In this document: piece after piece, positions 1 to 9,324 of the stretch
How positions within the stretch are numbered: the first letter of the stretch is position 1
Layout of the letters: each line of letters starts with the position of its first letter
NCBI RefSeq assembly: GCF_013106755.1
Contig: NZ_WHPF01000007.1
Span: forward strand, 248,001-312,000
Direction of reading: 5' to 3'
DNA: 64,000 bases
From: Limnovirga soli
GTDB taxonomy: Bacteria; Bacteroidota; Bacteroidia; Chitinophagales; Chitinophagaceae
Program-made: the position numbers and the translations under genes
Notes under the pieces: model-generated
Told to the model about the DNA's origin: nothing
What the model saw: only the letters and a program-made list of their open reading frames with translations
Databases searched by the model: none

Positions 1-545
1 TTATTGCGGATAGCGCTCTTAGCCAACGCAATAATTTTAATTACCTTAATGCGGTTATTACAAATATCATATACTTCATCTACCAGCTCTTTGGTGGCGG
101 TTGCCGGGTTGTAAAAAGTAAGCTCAGTTTTGCGTCTTATATATTCATAGTCACCACGCTTTGGGTAACTATCGCCCATGCCATTTTCAAAAAGCCCTGA
201 ACTACCCGTTAAAATAAGCGATTTTATCCGCTCAGGATGTTTTAACACATGCACCAGCGATACATGCCCCCCAAGGGAATTTCCCATCAGGTGTATATCC
301 TTATAATCCCTTAACTCAATAAATTTTTGAACATGTTTTTCCAATCCACCTACCGATGTGTGGAATAAATCCAAATCAAATAAGGGCAAGAGAGGAACTA
401 TTACCTTATACTTATGCCTGAAAAATTCAATAAGGTCCTTAAAGTTGCTTAATGCACCAAAAAGGCCGTGCAGCAATACCAAAGGTTCACCTTCGCCCTC
501 TTCAATAAACTTAAATTTGTCTATTTGTTTAACCTCGTAATTCAT
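1..545 (-). CDS. alpha/beta hydrolase fold protein (3' end outside window)
   Basis: The frame opens at the ATG at 545 and runs off the left edge after 181 codons, so the C-terminus, with the expected catalytic His, is missing. Two landmarks of the alpha/beta hydrolase fold are visible. The oxyanion-hole segment LLHGLFG is at residues 24-30. The nucleophile elbow GNSLGG is at about residues 88-93, with Ser90 as presumed nucleophile. No signal peptide is seen, so it is probably a cytoplasmic esterase-, lipase- or peptidase-like enzyme. The substrate cannot be told from sequence. It stands alone, divergent from nothing on its 5' side within 200 bp. Confidence 0.85.
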   Translation of the reverse strand, partial: MNYEVKQIDKFKFIEEGEGEPLVLLHGLFGALSNFKDLIEFFRHKYKVIVPLLPLFDLDLFHTSVGGLEKHVQKFIELRDYKDIHLMGNSLGGHVSLVHVLKHPERIKSLILTGSSGLFENGMGDSYPKRGDYEYIRRKTELTFYNPATATKELVDEVYDICNNRIKVIKIIALAKSAIRN

Positions 546-765
546 CCGTTATTTTTTCCTGCAATAAAGAAAATGTATCAATCTGTACAAATATTATGAA
601 TTGAATTGAAATAACCTGATTATCTCCAATTTAATTGTTCTTGTACTTTATCTGCTAAAATACCCATTTTTAACCTAATTCCCTATTATTTAATGCCTTG
701 AAAATGATCTGTTTCTAAATATAATTGGTTTAATCAATTACTTATTTTTAAAAACAGGTACCCAT

Positions 766-1563
766 TTATGCAACTGTATTAATAAAGGGCTTTATCCTTT
801 CCATTCGTTCCTGTGGCACAAAAAGCACATCCGAGCTGGCAATGGCTTCCAGGCTTAGCGTACTGCAATCATATAAGTTTAGCTTGTTTAACTGGTAGGC
901 TTTATAGCCAAGACTGCTAAAATAATCCAGCATTACCGGCAACTGCTCACCCCAGGTTTCCAGCTGTACCAATGGTTTGTGTTTTTCTAAAACCGCCTTA
1001 ATTTCCGGGAAAACAACCGTTTCATACCCTTCGATATCGCATTTTATATAATCCACCTGTTCTAAACCAGCAAACACTTCACTGCCTTTTTTAATATCAC
1101 ATTCAAAAATAAGCTGATTGCTGCTAATGGAATCATTGTTTAAAATGGTTACTGTACCATGCCTTAAATACTGCAAATGCTGCAATAAGGGTGGCATGCC
1201 CAGTTTTACAGGCCCTCCATTGGTATCGCCCAATGCAAAAGGGTAAACAGTAATATTCTTGGAGGCCGGCAGGGCTTTTATTAATAATTCTCGGTATGGT
1301 TTTACCGGTTCTACGCTATATAATTTGCCGCTTGTGCCAATAATCTTACTAAAAATAATACTAAAATAACCCAGGTTGGCGCCAATATCAATCACTGTAT
1401 CAGTAGGTTGTACCAGGTTTTTTACAAAATAATGCCATTTATATTTTTCATCATTTTGCAAAGCCCCCGTTTTGTAACCAATAAAAAATACCTGTTGTAA
1501 CAGGCGTAAATAATTATTTAACCCAAGTATTTTATATAACCAGGCTTTTATTGAATCTACCAT
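766..1563 (-). CDS. FkbM family SAM-dependent methyltransferase
   Basis: 265 residues, the usual size for an FkbM-type methyltransferase. SAM-binding motif I, VIDIGANLGYF, is at residues 57-67. The family signature DYIKCDIEGYE is at 171-181. FkbM enzymes O-methylate sugars, polyketides or glycan ends, and the acceptor here is unknown. No signal peptide or membrane helix is evident. The gene is not in a glycan cluster: the left neighbour is a hydrolase in the same direction 220 bp away, and the right neighbour is divergent. The 220-bp gap on its 3' side is AT-rich with nothing recognisable. Confidence 0.85.
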   Translation of the reverse strand: MVDSIKAWLYKILGLNNYLRLLQQVFFIGYKTGALQNDEKYKWHYFVKNLVQPTDTVIDIGANLGYFSIIFSKIIGTSGKLYSVEPVKPYRELLIKALPASKNITVYPFALGDTNGGPVKLGMPPLLQHLQYLRHGTVTILNNDSISSNQLIFECDIKKGSEVFAGLEQVDYIKCDIEGYETVVFPEIKAVLEKHKPLVQLETWGEQLPVMLDYFSSLGYKAYQLNKLNLYDCSTLSLEAIASSDVLFVPQERMERIKPFINTVA

Positions 1564-1667
1564 ACCACACTCTTTAGTAAAAAATTTCCCAAAGATGTAA
1601 CAAAGCTGCTAACAATACCTAAGAATTTTGGTTGTTTGTTTAGGTTAGTCTGTAAATAGTTGGTTTT

Positions 1668-1890
1668 TATTGGGTGGCCGGGCTGCCGGTAAGAAATTAA
1701 GCTTTACTTGCGTCGCACACTTGTACGGTAGAAACAGTGGCAGCTTTAAGTAAATGGCAGTTATTTTAGTAAGTCATATAAACTGGGAAAAGTGTTAAAC
1801 ATATTACAGGAATCTGCCATGATTGTCTGTTGCCATACAAGCGGAACGATGAACGTAATGCGACGCAACAGGCGATGCTATTTGCACCTC
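1668..1890. repeat. dispersed TGCGTCGCA repeat, inverted pair (type A + type B)
   Basis: First members of the dispersed family. The type A core TTGCGTCGCACACTTGTAC is at 1708-1726 on the plus strand. A diverged type B core in the opposite orientation is at 1842-1868 (GGAACGATGAACG..TGCGACGCAA). Upstream of the A core is a GCCGG block and a CTTTA just before the core. Downstream is GGCAGCTTTA, which recurs after other copies. The pair fills the 371-bp gap between the divergent FkbM and DUF255 genes. No ORF or clear promoter is seen in that gap. Confidence 0.85.
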
Positions 1891-1934
1891 AGCCTGTAAC
1901 CATAATTATTAATTAATTACCTCAATGTATATAT

Positions 1935-3995
1935 ATGAGTGAAACTGCTTTTACCAACAGGTTAATACACGAAACCAGCCCTTACTTATTACAGCATGCC
2001 CATAACCCGGTTAACTGGTATCCATGGAGCGATGAGGCTTTGCAAAAGGCAAAACAGGAGAACAAACCAATATTGGTAAGTATTGGCTACTCGGCCTGCC
2101 ATTGGTGTCATGTTATGGAAAAGGAAAGCTTTGAAGATGAAGCCACAGCCGCCATAATGAATGCGCATTTTATTAATATAAAAATAGACCGGGAAGAAAG
2201 GCCCGACCTTGACCATATATATATGGATGCGGTGCAGGTAATGACGGGCAGTGGTGGATGGCCATTAAATGTTTTTCTTACTACCGATGCCCGGCCTTTT
2301 TATGGCGGCACTTATTTTCCACCTGTTCAGGCTTATAACCGTATGAGCTGGAAGGATACATTGCTGGCCGTACATAAAACCTATACTGAAAAGAAAAATG
2401 AGATTGAAGCCCAGGCAGATAACCTGATTGCGCATATTGAAAACGCCAATTCATTTGGCATGCAACGCTCCTGGGAAAAGCAGGAAACCACTGTGTTTAC
2501 GCATGAAAACCTGGAGTTAATTACCAAAAACCTATTGCTTATAGCCAATACTGATTGGGGTGGGTTTGGAAAAGCCCCCAAATTTCCACAAACCTTCTCT
2601 ATTCAATTTTTGTTGAGACAGCATCATTTTACCGGAAATGCAGCAGCGCTACAACAGGCATTGCTAAGTCTGGATAAAATGGCACAGGGAGGTATTTACG
2701 ATCATTTGGGTGGTGGATTTGCCAGGTATAGTACTGATGATCAATGGCTTGCACCGCATTTCGAGAAGATGCTTTACGATAATGCCTTGTTGTTAAATGT
2801 GTATGCAGAAGCTTTTCAATTAACCAGAAATGATAATTATGCAACCATTATTGAAGAAACGGTTGGTTTTATAAAAGAAGAACTGGTAATTGCTGAGGGT
2901 GGCATATGCAGTGCCCTTGATGCAGACAGCGAAGGAGTGGAGGGAAAATTTTATGTGTGGAATAAAGCAGAAATTGAAGCAATACTGGGTGAGGATGCAG
3001 CTGTATTTTGTGCTGTTTATAATATTAGTGATAAAGGTAATTGGGAACACGTAAATATTTTGTGGCTCCCAGCCACCATTGCACAAAAGGCAAAGGCTTT
3101 GAATATGGAAGTCAACACCATGCAGCAATTACTGCAGTTATGTAAAGCAAGGCTGTTGGCAATAAGAAAAAAAAGAATAAAACCATTGCTGGATGACAAG
3201 ATATTACTTGGTTGGAATGCCCTTAGTATAACAGGACTGTGTAAGGCTTATGCAGCCACCGGCAACCATAGCTATTTGGAGATGGCAAAGCAAAATATGG
3301 TTTTTCTGGAAAAATATTTTAATGATAAGGAGGGCAAATGGTATCATACCTGGAAAGGGGGGCTGGCAAAATACCCCGCTTTTTTGGATGATTATGCCTA
3401 TTTGATACAAGCTTACATACACCTGCAGGAGGTTACGGGAAATGCTGATTATCTGATTAAGGCAAAATTGGAAACAGAAAGGGCCTTGCACTTATTTGGA
3501 GATACAGAAAGTCCGTTTTTTTGGTTTACAAAGTCTGATCAGGAGGATGTGGTAGTAAGAAAAAAAGAAATATATGATGGCGCAGTGCCTTCGGGTAATG
3601 CCGTGATGGCCCAAAACCTATACTATCTTTCTGTGGTATTTAATAATGCCCAATGGCGCAAAAGAACGGAGGATATGATAGAATCATTAGGCACTGCTAT
3701 CGTGCGTCATCCCAACTCCTTTGGTATTTGGGCCATGCAAATGCAGCAAATAGTTGCTGGCTTAAAAGAAATAGTTGTATGCGGGGTGGATATTGAGCCA
3801 ACCCTGCAGCAGGTTAATGCGTTGTATATACCGGCGAAGGTATTGCAGAGTATGGATCGTGTTATGGATGATTTTCCATTGTTGGCTGGGAAAAATATCA
3901 GTGACGGAAGGGTAGAAATCTATTTATGTGAGCAATATTCCTGTAAAAAACCTGTTTTTAGTGCAAAAGAGCTCAATTTGTTATTAAAAAATTAA
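1935..3995 (+). CDS. thioredoxin domain-containing DUF255 protein (YyaL/SPATA20 family)
   Basis: 686 residues, full length for the DUF255 (thioredox_DsbH) family. The N-terminus has the conserved block [19 protein letters not shown], then a thioredoxin-like fold with CHWC at residues 55-58. A long alpha/alpha-barrel, six-hairpin-like region follows, with motifs such as [10 protein letters not shown] and [15 protein letters not shown]. Members are conserved from bacteria to mammals, but the reaction is not firmly established. No signal peptide is visible, so it is expected in the cytosol. It sits alone upstream of the gld operon, with 147 bp between them. Confidence 0.93.
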   Translation: MSETAFTNRLIHETSPYLLQHAHNPVNWYPWSDEALQKAKQENKPILVSIGYSACHWCHVMEKESFEDEATAAIMNAHFINIKIDREERPDLDHIYMDAVQVMTGSGGWPLNVFLTTDARPFYGGTYFPPVQAYNRMSWKDTLLAVHKTYTEKKNEIEAQADNLIAHIENANSFGMQRSWEKQETTVFTHENLELITKNLLLIANTDWGGFGKAPKFPQTFSIQFLLRQHHFTGNAAALQQALLSLDKMAQGGIYDHLGGGFARYSTDDQWLAPHFEKMLYDNALLLNVYAEAFQLTRNDNYATIIEETVGFIKEELVIAEGGICSALDADSEGVEGKFYVWNKAEIEAILGEDAAVFCAVYNISDKGNWEHVNILWLPATIAQKAKALNMEVNTMQQLLQLCKARLLAIRKKRIKPLLDDKILLGWNALSITGLCKAYAATGNHSYLEMAKQNMVFLEKYFNDKEGKWYHTWKGGLAKYPAFLDDYAYLIQAYIHLQEVTGNADYLIKAKLETERALHLFGDTESPFFWFTKSDQEDVVVRKKEIYDGAVPSGNAVMAQNLYYLSVVFNNAQWRKRTEDMIESLGTAIVRHPNSFGIWAMQMQQIVAGLKEIVVCGVDIEPTLQQVNALYIPAKVLQSMDRVMDDFPLLAGKNISDGRVEIYLCEQYSCKKPVFSAKELNLLLKN

Positions 3996-4142
3996 AATAC
4001 ATACAATAACAAAATTTGTGTTGCGTTATTAATAACTGTTAGCTGGCAGCGGTTTAAATACCAAAATCAGATAACATGTTGAAAAATTGGCTGATTTAAT
4101 TTAATGATTACATTTGCTCAACTCCAAATAATTAAAGTATAA

Positions 4143-5426
4143 ATGAAAATCCGGCTTTTATCATTATCGGCATTTGCGCTCTTGGTTCTGGGTTCTGTAA
4201 GTTGCTCCAAAGGGGGTAAAACCAAAGGATTACCAGATGATGGACAGTTGCATGGTGTAGCTCCGGGTACCCGTGAAGGAATGGGAAAGCCTGTTGGGAT
4301 GGTATATATTCCACCAGGAACATTTCATATGGGACCCAGTGATGAGGATGTAAACTACAATTACACCGCCCGCAATAAGGAGATTTCTATCAGTGGCTTC
4401 TGGATGGATGCCACAGAAATTACCAATAACCAATATCGCCAGTTTGTAAAATGGACCAGAGACTCTTTGGCCGCTGTTCAGTTGGGTTTCTTTAAACAAA
4501 GCCCGGAAGGAGATACTGCTATTGACTGGAAAAAAGTAGCCACCATTAAATGGGGTGATAAGGGTGTAATGGAAAAACTAAGTCCATTAATGTTAACCCC
4601 CGATAACAGGCTTTACGGTAAAATGGAAATTGATCCTGAGAAAATTGTTTATAATATTCAGGGTTTTGATATGAAAAAAGCTGCCCAGTTTGTAAATAAG
4701 GGTAAGCCACGTAAAGACTTTATTTACAGGTACAATCAACAGGTTTATCCGGATACATTGGTTTGGATGAGGGATTTCTCCTATTCCTATAATGAACCAA
4801 TGGCAAAACGCTATTTTTCGCATCCTTCCTATGGTAACTATCCTGTAGTCGGTGTAAGCTGGAAACAGGCTGTAGCCTTCTGCCATTGGAGAACACGTTA
4901 TCTGAATACATGGTTACTTAAAAACAAAAAAGCTACTGAAAGTGATTTCAGGTTACCAACAGAAGCTGAATGGGAATATGCTGCAAGAGGTGGCAGAAGC
5001 CAATCAATGTTCCCTTGGGGTAACTACTATCTCAGAAACAAAAAGGGTTGCTTGCTGGCTAATTTCAAACCTGGCCGCGGTAATTATGTAGAAGATGGTG
5101 GTTTTTACACAGTGAAAGCTGATGCCTACTGGCCAAACGATTTTAACCTGTATAACATGTCTGGTAATGTATCTGAGTGGACATCTTCATTGTATTATGA
5201 AAGTGCTTATAATCTGGTGCATGATATGAATCCGGATATTCAATGGAATGCATTGGATTCTGATCCTCCCCGTATGAAGCGTAAAGTAATCCGTGGTGGT
5301 AGCTGGAAAGATGTTGGTTATTTTTTACAAACCAGCACTCGCCAGTACGAATACCAGGACACTGCTAAATCCTATATCGGATTTCGTTGTGTGATTGATT
5401 TACCTGCACAATTGCGCAAAAAATAA
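4143..5426 (+). CDS. gldK: type IX secretion ring lipoprotein GldK/PorK
   Basis: 427 residues. A lipoprotein signal peptide ends at Cys21 (LGSVSC), so the mature protein should be lipid-anchored and periplasm-facing at the outer membrane. The body is a formylglycine-generating-enzyme (SUMF1) fold, with WMDATEITNNQYRQFV and GVSWKQAVAFC near the middle and IRGGSWKD...GFRCV near the end. In Bacteroidota this fold followed by gldL-gldM-gldN identifies GldK, which with GldN forms the periplasmic ring of the type IX secretion system. It is the first gene of the operon, with 63 bp before gldL. GldJ and SprA are not in the window. Confidence 0.95.
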   Translation: MKIRLLSLSAFALLVLGSVSCSKGGKTKGLPDDGQLHGVAPGTREGMGKPVGMVYIPPGTFHMGPSDEDVNYNYTARNKEISISGFWMDATEITNNQYRQFVKWTRDSLAAVQLGFFKQSPEGDTAIDWKKVATIKWGDKGVMEKLSPLMLTPDNRLYGKMEIDPEKIVYNIQGFDMKKAAQFVNKGKPRKDFIYRYNQQVYPDTLVWMRDFSYSYNEPMAKRYFSHPSYGNYPVVGVSWKQAVAFCHWRTRYLNTWLLKNKKATESDFRLPTEAEWEYAARGGRSQSMFPWGNYYLRNKKGCLLANFKPGRGNYVEDGGFYTVKADAYWPNDFNLYNMSGNVSEWTSSLYYESAYNLVHDMNPDIQWNALDSDPPRMKRKVIRGGSWKDVGYFLQTSTRQYEYQDTAKSYIGFRCVIDLPAQLRKK

Positions 5427-5489
5427 ATTTTATTCTTTTCTGATAATTTCAACTAACGATCAAATTAATAATTAAGCAAACAATTTTCT

Positions 5490-6254
5490 ATGGCAGCTGC
5501 TATCCCTCCTAAAGTAAGTAAGACGTTCGATGTATTGGTTTCTATTGCGGCATCAGTGGTTATTTATGGTGCTTTAATGAAAATTACCCATGCCCCAACA
5601 GCAGATGTATGGTTGTATGTTGGTTTAACTACAGAAGCCGTTATCTTTTTGGGTTATGGTATTTTGTACCTTATTTATCCGGCTATTGACGATCATCAGG
5701 TAAATCTGGCCAATGCACCAGAACCTAGTGCACCTAGTCCATTAAAGGCAATGGAAAAAATGATGGCCGAAGCAGACATAACACCTGCCAGCTTAGCTAA
5801 AATTAGTCAGGGATTCCAAAAATTAAATGCAACAGTTGAAAAAGTAGGTGATATTACTGATGCCATAGCAGCCACTAATGAATATACAAAGAAATCAAAA
5901 GATGCCGCAGTTGCACTTGGTGCCGTAGGAGATGCTTTTTCAAAAGCTGCTTCTTCTGCTACCTCTTTTACAAATGCATCTGAATCTGCTAAAGTATACC
6001 ATGATCAGGTTCAGATTCTTACAAAGAACTTATCTTCTTTAAATACCATTTATGAACTGGAATTACAGGAAAGTAATAACCACCTGAAAGCTTTAAATCA
6101 GTTCTATGGTAAATTGGCCGAAACATCAAAAGCGATGCTTAGCACAGCAGATGATGCCACTAAAGCCAAAGAACAGATTTCTATTCTTGCAACTAACTTG
6201 AATAAATTAAACCAGATATACGGTAATATGATTATTGCTATGCAAGGCAAATAA
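5490..6254 (+). CDS. gldL: type IX secretion motor protein GldL
   Basis: 254 residues. Two hydrophobic helices near the N-terminus (about residues 14-31 and 42-63) are followed by a long cytoplasmic helical tail rich in Ala, Lys and Ser. This is the standard GldL layout. GldL forms an inner-membrane pentamer around GldM and converts proton-motive force into rotation. The second helix contains Glu48 (LTTEAVIFLGYG), a candidate for the conserved intramembrane Glu of the family. It lies between gldK and gldM, 66 bp from the latter. Confidence 0.95.
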   Translation: MAAAIPPKVSKTFDVLVSIAASVVIYGALMKITHAPTADVWLYVGLTTEAVIFLGYGILYLIYPAIDDHQVNLANAPEPSAPSPLKAMEKMMAEADITPASLAKISQGFQKLNATVEKVGDITDAIAATNEYTKKSKDAAVALGAVGDAFSKAASSATSFTNASESAKVYHDQVQILTKNLSSLNTIYELELQESNNHLKALNQFYGKLAETSKAMLSTADDATKAKEQISILATNLNKLNQIYGNMIIAMQGK

Positions 6255-6320
6255 TCTATTAACCCGTATTTTTTAATTCAAAGTATTTTTTGCATAAAAC
6301 AATTTTAAAAATAGGATAGA

Positions 6321-7850
6321 ATGGCATTACCCAAAGAGCCCAGGCAGAAGATGATCAATATTATGTATTTGGTTCTTACTGCACTACTGGCGCTGAATGT
6401 ATCATCAGAAATTCTAAATGCATTTAAAACAGTTGACAATAGCCTGCAAAGAAGTAGTGCTGCTGCAAATGTTTCTACTGCTCAATATTTTAATTCTTTT
6501 CAAGTTAAAGCTAAAGAACCTGCTTCTCAGGCCAATGTAGCTATTTGGTTACCAAAAGCGCAAAAAGCCCAGCAGTATTCTACGGAGATGTATAATTTTA
6601 TTCAATCGGTTAAAGATTCTGTGTTGAAAGAAGCAGGTTTTGATCCGGTTAAAAATGGCGACTCTCTATATAAAGAAGACAATCTGGAAGTATCTACCCG
6701 TTTATTGGTAGATGGTAATTTGGGTAAGCAAATGTTTCAAAAATTAGCAGATTATAAGAAAAACTTATTAAGCATCGACAAAGAATTGGGTGCTGAATTG
6801 GCTAATGATCTTCCAATTGATCTTAGCATGCCCAAATTGCAAAACCGTTCAAACAAAACATTGGAAGCGGCATATTTTTTAATGACTCCAACGGTGGCTA
6901 CCCTAACCATGCTTAGTAAATTTCAGAATGATGTAAAATCATCTGAAAATAAAGTGGTAGAGTATTGTCACAAACAGGTTGGTCAGGTAGAAATAATTTT
7001 TGATACCTATAAACCCTTGGTTGGTGCCAGCGCTACTTATGTAATGGATGGACAGGAAATTGAAATAACTGCCGGTCTCGGTGCGTTTAATAGTAAGAAA
7101 GTGCCTAATATAACCATCAATGGCGCAGGTGCTTCAGTAGGCCCGGATGGATTGGCTACACAGAAGTTTATAGCAAAAGGGGTTGGCTCTAAATCGGTAA
7201 ATGTGGTTATCAGTTATACCGATCAGGATGGTAAACCACAAACAGTTACAAAAGTGATTAATTATACAGTTGGTTCACCTACTGGTGCCAGTGTAAGTGC
7301 AGATGCGGTGAAAGTACTTTATATCGGACTGGATAACCCATTATCTGTAAATGGTGGAAATGTAGGTGATGAAAAAGTACACCCTTCTATCGATAACGGC
7401 GAAATAGTTAAAGGTGATAAACCCGGTAAATATATTGTAAGGCCTTCAAAACCTGGTACAGGTACTATTACCTTAAATATAGATGGTCAGGGTGCGCAAG
7501 CTTTTCCATTCAGGGTAAAAACTGTTCCAGATCCTGTAGCTAAAGTAGGTATCAGCGGTGGCGGTAGAATTAAAGTAAATGAATTTAAAGCCCAGGAAGG
7601 CGTATCTGCCGTATTGGAAAACTTTATATTCGAAGGCGTAAAATTCACTGTGCAAAGCTATACCATCGTATTGAATGGTGCCGGCTTCCCGGTATTACAG
7701 GCTAAGCCTGTATCGGGTGATTCTTTTGGTCCGGTGCGTGACTTAATTGAAAAATCAAAAGGCGGTACCACCATCGTAATTGATGAAATTAAAGCTTCTG
7801 GCCCTGGTGGAACCAGAACATTAAAGCCGATTGTATTTAATTTATACTAA
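6321..7850 (+). CDS. gldM: type IX secretion motor/shaft protein GldM
   Basis: 509 residues. The start MALPKEPRQKMINIMYLVLT leads straight into one membrane helix (about residues 10-31). A long periplasmic part follows, made in this family of four successive domains. The Gly- and Val-rich beta regions after residue 220 fit the Ig-like D2-D4 domains. GldM dimers sit inside the GldL pentamer and transmit torque across the periplasm to the GldK/GldN ring. The gap to gldN is only 12 bp, so the two are almost certainly co-transcribed. Confidence 0.96.
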   Translation: MALPKEPRQKMINIMYLVLTALLALNVSSEILNAFKTVDNSLQRSSAAANVSTAQYFNSFQVKAKEPASQANVAIWLPKAQKAQQYSTEMYNFIQSVKDSVLKEAGFDPVKNGDSLYKEDNLEVSTRLLVDGNLGKQMFQKLADYKKNLLSIDKELGAELANDLPIDLSMPKLQNRSNKTLEAAYFLMTPTVATLTMLSKFQNDVKSSENKVVEYCHKQVGQVEIIFDTYKPLVGASATYVMDGQEIEITAGLGAFNSKKVPNITINGAGASVGPDGLATQKFIAKGVGSKSVNVVISYTDQDGKPQTVTKVINYTVGSPTGASVSADAVKVLYIGLDNPLSVNGGNVGDEKVHPSIDNGEIVKGDKPGKYIVRPSKPGTGTITLNIDGQGAQAFPFRVKTVPDPVAKVGISGGGRIKVNEFKAQEGVSAVLENFIFEGVKFTVQSYTIVLNGAGFPVLQAKPVSGDSFGPVRDLIEKSKGGTTIVIDEIKASGPGGTRTLKPIVFNLY

Positions 7851-7862
7851 ACTTTTTATAAT

Positions 7863-8978
7863 ATGACAACTCAATCTTTTAAATGGGTCTTTTGTGCAGC
7901 ATTGTTTTGTGCTGTTGCAGGATCTTCTTTAGCGCAAACACGCCCTGTAAAGAAAAAGGTTGTAAAACCTGCCCCTACACAGCAAAGCGCCTATGGCGCT
8001 CCTGCTCAGGAGAATAATACAGCTGTTAATTCAGCCTATGGAGCACCTGCCACGCCAGATACAACAGGTAAGGGTAACAACACTTCCGGCTATAACAATA
8101 ACAATAAGCCTGTTACCAATATCAATCCTTCTTTACCTATTGAAGTAATTAAATCAAGTGGTGGTGGAATGTTGGATAGCGTAAAAGTTTCTTTACGAAA
8201 TAATGCCATTGTAGATCAAAACCTTATTAAGGAAAAAGTGCCATTACCTTACGAAAACATTCGCGAAGATGATGCCGTTTACCGAGTTAGGGTTTGGAGA
8301 GAAATTGATGCAAGGGAAAAACAAAACCTCGCTTTCAGATATAGTGCCGATGAAGATAATGGTAACCAACGCTTTATTTCTATTTTGTTACGTGGTATCA
8401 TGAGTGGCGAAATAACTGCCTTTAGTGGCGATGATGACAGGTTTACCACACCAATTACTCCGGAAGCCGCATTAGCTGCCTTCTCTGGAGGTAGCGATAC
8501 AGTGGCCAGATACGATAAAGACCAAAATATCATTGGCTATCAGGTGAGAGCCCGTGCCTTCGACCCCGATTCAGTATACAAATTCAGGATCAAGGAAGAA
8601 TGGGTATTTGATAAAGAAAGCAGCCGCTTATTCTGCCGTATTTTGGGTATTGCACCTGTTATTCCTTACTACCTGTCTAACGGGTTAAAAATGGACAACA
8701 GCGAACGCCCCTTATGGTGGATTTATTACCCCGAAGCAAGAGGTGTTTTTGCCAGAAGCGAAGTATACAATCCAAAAAACTTTGGTGCCAAAATGAGCTG
8801 GGACGATGTATTTGATGCACGCATGTTTAGCAGCTACATCTTACAATCTACATTTGATAATCCAGCCAATATGCCATTGTCTACCGTATATCCCAACAAC
8901 TCATTGTATCGTTTGCTGGAAGGCGAAAAAATCAAAGAGAAAATATTTAACTACGAACAATCACTCTGGTCTTACTAA
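7863..8978 (+). CDS. gldN: type IX secretion ring protein GldN/PorN
   Basis: 371 residues with a Sec signal peptide ending near SSLAQ (residue 25). A low-complexity Pro/Ala/Asn linker follows, with repeated AYGAPA segments at about residues 42-63. The conserved GldN domain then begins near IREDDAVYRVRVWREID and includes PLWWIYYPEAR. GldN binds GldK to form the periplasmic ring of the secretion machine. It is the last gene of the gldKLMN operon and is followed by a strong rho-independent terminator. Confidence 0.95.
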   Translation: MTTQSFKWVFCAALFCAVAGSSLAQTRPVKKKVVKPAPTQQSAYGAPAQENNTAVNSAYGAPATPDTTGKGNNTSGYNNNNKPVTNINPSLPIEVIKSSGGGMLDSVKVSLRNNAIVDQNLIKEKVPLPYENIREDDAVYRVRVWREIDAREKQNLAFRYSADEDNGNQRFISILLRGIMSGEITAFSGDDDRFTTPITPEAALAAFSGGSDTVARYDKDQNIIGYQVRARAFDPDSVYKFRIKEEWVFDKESSRLFCRILGIAPVIPYYLSNGLKMDNSERPLWWIYYPEARGVFARSEVYNPKNFGAKMSWDDVFDARMFSSYILQSTFDNPANMPLSTVYPNNSLYRLLEGEKIKEKIFNYEQSLWSY

Positions 8979-9004
8979 AACCAGCAGCATATAAAAAATT
9001 AAAA

Positions 9005-9030
9005 GTCCCGGTTTATCCGGGATTTTTTTT
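9005..9030 (+). terminator. rho-independent terminator of the gldKLMN operon
   Basis: A stem TCCCGG/CCGGGA (9006-9011 with 9017-9022) has a 5-nt loop and is followed by eight T. It lies 27 bp after the gldN stop codon. Confidence 0.85.
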
Positions 9031-9032
9031 GT

Positions 9033-9245
9033 TAGCCAGGCAGTAAACCATAATGCAACTTTACTTGCGTCGCACACTTGTACTGCAGAAATGGGTGGCA
9101 GCTTTCAACAGCCAAAACCTAGTCTTTTACCAAAACCATTAAAGACTTTTTGCTTGGTTTTTTCCCAATTTCCTGCCGCCCAAAGTACCCAACCGCACAA
9201 GAGTGCGACGCAAGTAAAGCCCAATTTCTGTTACCGCACTATGGC
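9033..9245. repeat. dispersed TGCGTCGCA repeat, inverted pair (type A)
   Basis: A plus-strand core is exact at 9065-9083, and a minus-strand core at 9195-9213 reads GCACAAGAGTGCGACGCAA. The left unit starts with TAGCCAGGCAG at 9033 and has GGCAGCTTTCAACAGCC after its core. The right unit keeps CAAGTAAAGCCC, the mirror of GGCTTTACTTG in other copies. The pair fills most of the 346-bp gap between gldN and the next gene. A 60-codon frame across it is a by-product. Confidence 0.85.
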
Positions 9246-9296
9246 TACAACAATTGTATTGGCTAATACTTAATGCAAAATCTGCATTTGCTTTAT

Positions 9297-9304
9297 TACT
9301 TTTG
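9297..9304 (+). promoter_or_regulatory. candidate Bacteroidota -7 element
   Basis: TACTTTTG matches TAnnTTTG and lies 21 bp before the ATG at 9325. No good -33 TTG is seen at the expected distance, so the call is weak. Confidence 0.35.
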
Positions 9305-9324
9305 CCGTTCTAAATTTTTTTGTG

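Noticed and set aside
4143-5426. gldK as a sulfatase-activating formylglycine enzyme
   Set aside because: The fold matches, but the lipoprotein signal and the following gldL-gldM-gldN genes identify the secretion component, and no sulfatase is near.
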